Both the position numbers and the translations under genes were made by a program. Source: Lactobacillus johnsonii ATCC 33200 (lineage in GTDB: Bacteria > Bacillota > Bacilli > Lactobacillales > Lactobacillaceae). Taken from it: a stretch of DNA of 64,000 bases. Shown piece after piece: positions 61,647 to 64,000 of this stretch. Every line of letters starts with the position of its first letter. Positions within the stretch are counted from its first letter, which is position 1. The notes under the pieces were generated by a model, which made no database searches, was not told the origin of the DNA, and worked only from the letters and a program-made list of their open reading frames with translations. The stretch spans positions 1-64,000 of the forward strand of contig NZ_GG670122.1 of the NCBI RefSeq assembly GCF_000159355.1, given 5' to 3'.

Positions 61647-62542
61647 ATGTTACAAGTAGAGAACTTAAATAAAAGCTTTGGAAGCAAACAAGTTTTGTTT
61701 GATATTAACTTCAAAGCAGATAATGGAAAGATATTAGGCTTAATTGGTAAAAACGGTTCAGGAAAAACAACTCTTTTTCATAGCATTTTAAAGTTTGTTA
61801 AATATCAGGGAAAAATCACTATTGATGGACATTCTTTTTCAAGTCGGGATTATAACTCTGTAGGCTATTTACCTGAAGAGCGTAGCTTAATGCCTAAATT
61901 AACTGTTTTAGAGCAAGTAAGTTTTTTGGCTAGTTTAAAGGGAATGAAAAAAGATGAAGTAAAACATGATTTGTAAGATTGGATGCAAAAGTTAGAAGTT
62001 AAAGGCCAAATTACCGATAAAATAAAAAATTTATCTAAAGGTAATCAACAAAAAATTCAATTAATTGCGGCTCTTATTCATTAGCCAAACTTAATTATTT
62101 TGGATGAGCCTTTTAGTGAGCTCGATCCGGTAAACGTCGAAATAATTAAAGAGGTAATCTTACAAGAAAAGAAACGCGGAGCTACTATTCTATTTTCTGA
62201 TCATGATATGTCTAATGTTGAAGAATTGTGTGACGATGTAGTAATGATTAATAATGGACATATTGTGTTAAACGGTGCCGTAAATGATGTTCGCAATAAT
62301 TTTGGTTTAACTCGATTGTTTATTAGAACTGGCCTGAATCTTGATAATGTTAAAAATTTACCTGGGGTTGAAAATGCTATTTTACAGAATAATGGTATCT
62401 ACAAACTTTGGTTAACAACGCTAGTTACGGAAAAGAAATTTTTAATACGTTCTCCCATGGAAAATACTTGCAAACTTTTGATCAAGAGCCACCAACTTTA
62501 GATGAAATTTTCAAAATGAAAGCCGGTGAAGAGAATGAATAA
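61647..62542 (+). pseudogene. NatA-like ABC transporter ATPase with two stops and a frameshift
   Basis: Reading starts at 61647 with LQVENLNKSFGSKQVLF and the Walker A GLIGKNGSGKTTLF. The frame is broken by TAA at 61974-61976 (after MKKDEVKHDL) and TAG at 62082-62084 (between AALIH and PNLIILDEPFSELDP), both in otherwise perfect frame. Later, near 62437, a one-base slip changes frame; continuing in the other frame gives IFNTFSHGKYLQTFDQEPPT and the usual end at 62542. The complete protein would be about 298 residues. Signature LSKGNQQKIQLIAALI remains. It overlaps the permease remnant by 8 bp. Confidence 0.9.
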
Positions 62543-63750
62543 AACTTGGTTAGTTGCTAAAGAAACATATCGTAGAGAAGTAAAAATTGGTCATTTTTAT
62601 TGATGATTTTCGCACCATTTCTTGTATTATTGATTTCTTTTTTCTTTGGGATGAGTTCATCTTCAGCTTTCGACAGTGATACAAAAGTAGGAATAGTAAG
62701 TCAAAATCAGAGTATTGTTCAGCCATTAAAGAAAACAGAAGATTTTGATGGATATAAAAACAGGGCAAAAGCTGAAAAGGCCTATAAAGATGGTGATATT
62801 AGTGGTTATATTGTGGTTAAAGAGACTTCTACTCAATTAGTCGCAAATTATTATGGTACAGAAAGTCTTGATAATAATGTTAAGACTGAGTTGTTCAGAG
62901 TTTTAAACACTCAGCAGCAAGCATTTAATCTAAAAAACGCTAAGCTCAGTGAGCAACAGATGCAGTCCCTTTCTCAAAAAGTTAAATTTACCGAGAAAAC
63001 TAATGATAAAAAATTGAATGCAAGTGATGAAAAGAATTTAAAGACAGCTACTTTTTGGATTCTAATTTTTGTTTTGTACTTTTTGGTAGCACCATCATGG
63101 CACAGGATATTGCCAGTGAAAAGGGAACTAAAATTATGGAAATGATCTTTTCAAGCATGCTTGGTGGAAATTATTTTGATGGTAAAGTGTTGGGCATTTT
63201 CTTTGAAATTCTAACTCAGTTATTAATTTATGCTGTGATGTTTTCTGGCTTTTATTATATGGCTCCTCATATTGATGGAGTAAAAGATACATTTGCTCAA
63301 ATAAAGCCTGCTATCGATCAAGCTTTAGGACAAATAATTTCTTGGGGACTATTATTCGTCGTGCTTGGCTTGATCCTATATATCGTTTATGCGGCTGTTT
63401 GTGGTGCAATTGTCACTAAAGCTGAAGATGCTAACAAGGCAGTACAACCCTTAGTTTATTTAACTCTACTCGGATTATTTAGTAGTATGAGCTTATCTAA
63501 TAATCCTGATGGCATTTTTGCCATGATTATGTCTTACGTACCATTTTTATCATCTTTCTTAATGCCCCTTCGACTAATTAAAGGAAACGCGACTGGCTTA
63601 GAGGCAGCAATCTCTCTAATAATTCTATTCGTATTTTTGCTAGGATCGATTTGGTGGATTAGAAAAATTTATCCAAGCCTTATTTTGCAAACTGATGATA
63701 ACGGTATGTGGAAGAATATGAAGCGTGCATTACAAGGCATTAAGGAATAA
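62535..63750 (+). pseudogene. NatB-like ABC permease with frameshifts
   Basis: Start at ATG 62535 (NKTWLVAKETYRREVKIGHFY) runs into TGA after 22 codons; a slip near 62598 restores LLMIFAPFLVLLISFFFGMSSS. A second slip in the T-run near 63080 is needed to join TATFWILIFVLYF to GSTIMAQDIASEKGTKIMEMIFSSML. The repaired protein of about 404 residues would have a first helix, a large outer loop, and five or more helices to RALQGIKE. It belongs to the Na+-exporting NatB-like (ABC-2) permeases. Together with the broken ATPase gene the whole transporter is lost, unless the slips are sequencing errors. Confidence 0.88.
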
Positions 63751-63755
63751 AAATT

Positions 63756-63793
63756 TAACTACTCAGCTTTCAAAAGTTGAGTAGTTTTTTTGT
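63756..63793 (+). terminator. Terminator after the NatAB remnant
   Basis: The stem AACTACTCA / TGAGTAGTT with a 10-nt loop is followed by seven T residues. Confidence 0.9.
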
Positions 63794-63836
63794 GATAAAA
63801 TTGAAAGCGAATACAAAAAGATGTAGAGGCTTAATT

Positions 63837-64000
63837 ATGAATACAAATAGTTTGGAAACATATGCAATTAATAAAAACAAAATAAAGATAAATTTTGTTA
63901 ATTCTAGTATTGAATTAACAATCTTAACACCTGAAATAATCCGTGTATTTCAAAATCGCGGTGAGCATACTAATTCATATGCAATTGAAGGAAATAAGAT
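63837..64000 (+). CDS. GH31-family glycosidase, N-terminal fragment (runs off the window)
   Basis: The last 54 codons encode NTNSLETYAINKNKIKINFV and then SSIELTILTPEIIRVF, which resembles the N-terminal beta-sandwich of glycoside hydrolase family 31 (alpha-glucosidase or alpha-xylosidase), where the pattern of a strand followed by TPxIIRVR is typical. The GTAGAGG before the start is a possible ribosome site. The catalytic domain is outside the window, so the call is tentative. Confidence 0.6.
   Translation, partial: MNTNSLETYAINKNKIKINFVNSSIELTILTPEIIRVFQNRGEHTNSYAIEGNK

Noticed and set aside
61647-62542. Programmed recoding or stop read-through of the NatA-like gene
   Set aside because: Besides two stops there is a frameshift, and the neighbouring permease is also frameshifted twice, so decay is the simpler explanation.

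Overview
The window is low-GC Gram-positive chromosome that looks like Lactobacillus johnsonii or a very close relative (L. gasseri group). Support: a cinnamoyl esterase at 33028-33777 that I recall as nearly identical to the crystallised L. johnsonii enzyme LJ0536, and about ten genes further on a tandem pair of flavin reductases in the position I remember for LJ_0548/LJ_0549, the NADH-dependent H2O2-forming enzymes. It also has a Lys-type MurE (DDPG motif), a T-box-controlled asparagine synthetase A, CcpA-type cre sites and many PTS and amino-acid permease genes. I saw no tRNA, rRNA, CRISPR array, insertion sequence or phage gene. Species assignment rests on memory of families, not on a search.

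Layout. 1-3.4 kb: mannose-class PTS operon (manXL-manY-manZ, terminator, manO) with a cre-like site at the promoter. 3.4-13.9 kb: amino-acid uptake and nitrogen genes: tandem duplicated APC permeases behind a hairpin leader, a class-I glutamine amidotransferase hydrolase with its permease, asnA with a T-box, a DMT transporter, another APC permease overlapping a GatD-like amidotransferase, and a PdxK/ThiD-type kinase. 14-19.6 kb: a tyrosine-type phosphatase and the divergent sucrose locus scrBR/scrA. 19.7-25.3 kb: macrodomain protein, ABC exporter, a glutamine amidotransferase homologue that has lost its catalytic residues, an MFS pump, a membrane protein and a 3'-truncated aroD. 25.4-35.1 kb: HIT/GalT-like protein plus RpiR regulator, a broken beta-lactamase-fold gene, a membrane-anchored glycerophosphodiesterase, a TIM-barrel protein of unknown role, yaaA, the cinnamoyl esterase and two phosphoglycerate-mutase-family enzymes. 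35.1-40.5 kb: a TetR-controlled ABC transporter with two clear operators, then a decayed beta-glucoside operon (nonsense-mutated licT, EIIBC whose EIIA part is deleted, 3' remnant of a 6-phospho-beta-glucosidase). 40.5-47.8 kb: PepD, TetR, the flavin-reductase pair, MupG/DUF871, a second phosphatase, ApbE and CvpA. 47.9-53.4 kb: rsmG-noc-parA-parB-DUF951-ychF-DUF1129, an order shared with the Bacillus origin region. 53.5-61.5 kb: an asymmetric heterodimeric ABC exporter, an OmpR-type two-component system, murE and aspartate racemase. 61.6-63.8 kb: a NatAB-like ABC pair ruined by stops and frameshifts. 63.8 kb to the end: start of a GH31 glycosidase.

How it fits together. Carbohydrate intake (Man PTS, sucrose PTS plus invertase, a lost beta-glucoside route) is tied to CcpA-type sites. 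Amino-acid import is unusually heavy (four APC permeases in 12.4 kb), which fits an auxotrophic gut lactobacillus; the aroD remnant and other pseudogenes fit ongoing genome reduction. MurE (L-Lys) and aspartate racemase sit 2 bp apart and together suit a Lys-D-Asp peptidoglycan bridge. I found no convincing wholly new system. The most unusual items are the catalytically dead amidotransferase homologue, the hairpin leader ahead of the duplicated permeases, the twin operators of the TetR/ABC unit, and a cluster of half-decayed operons.
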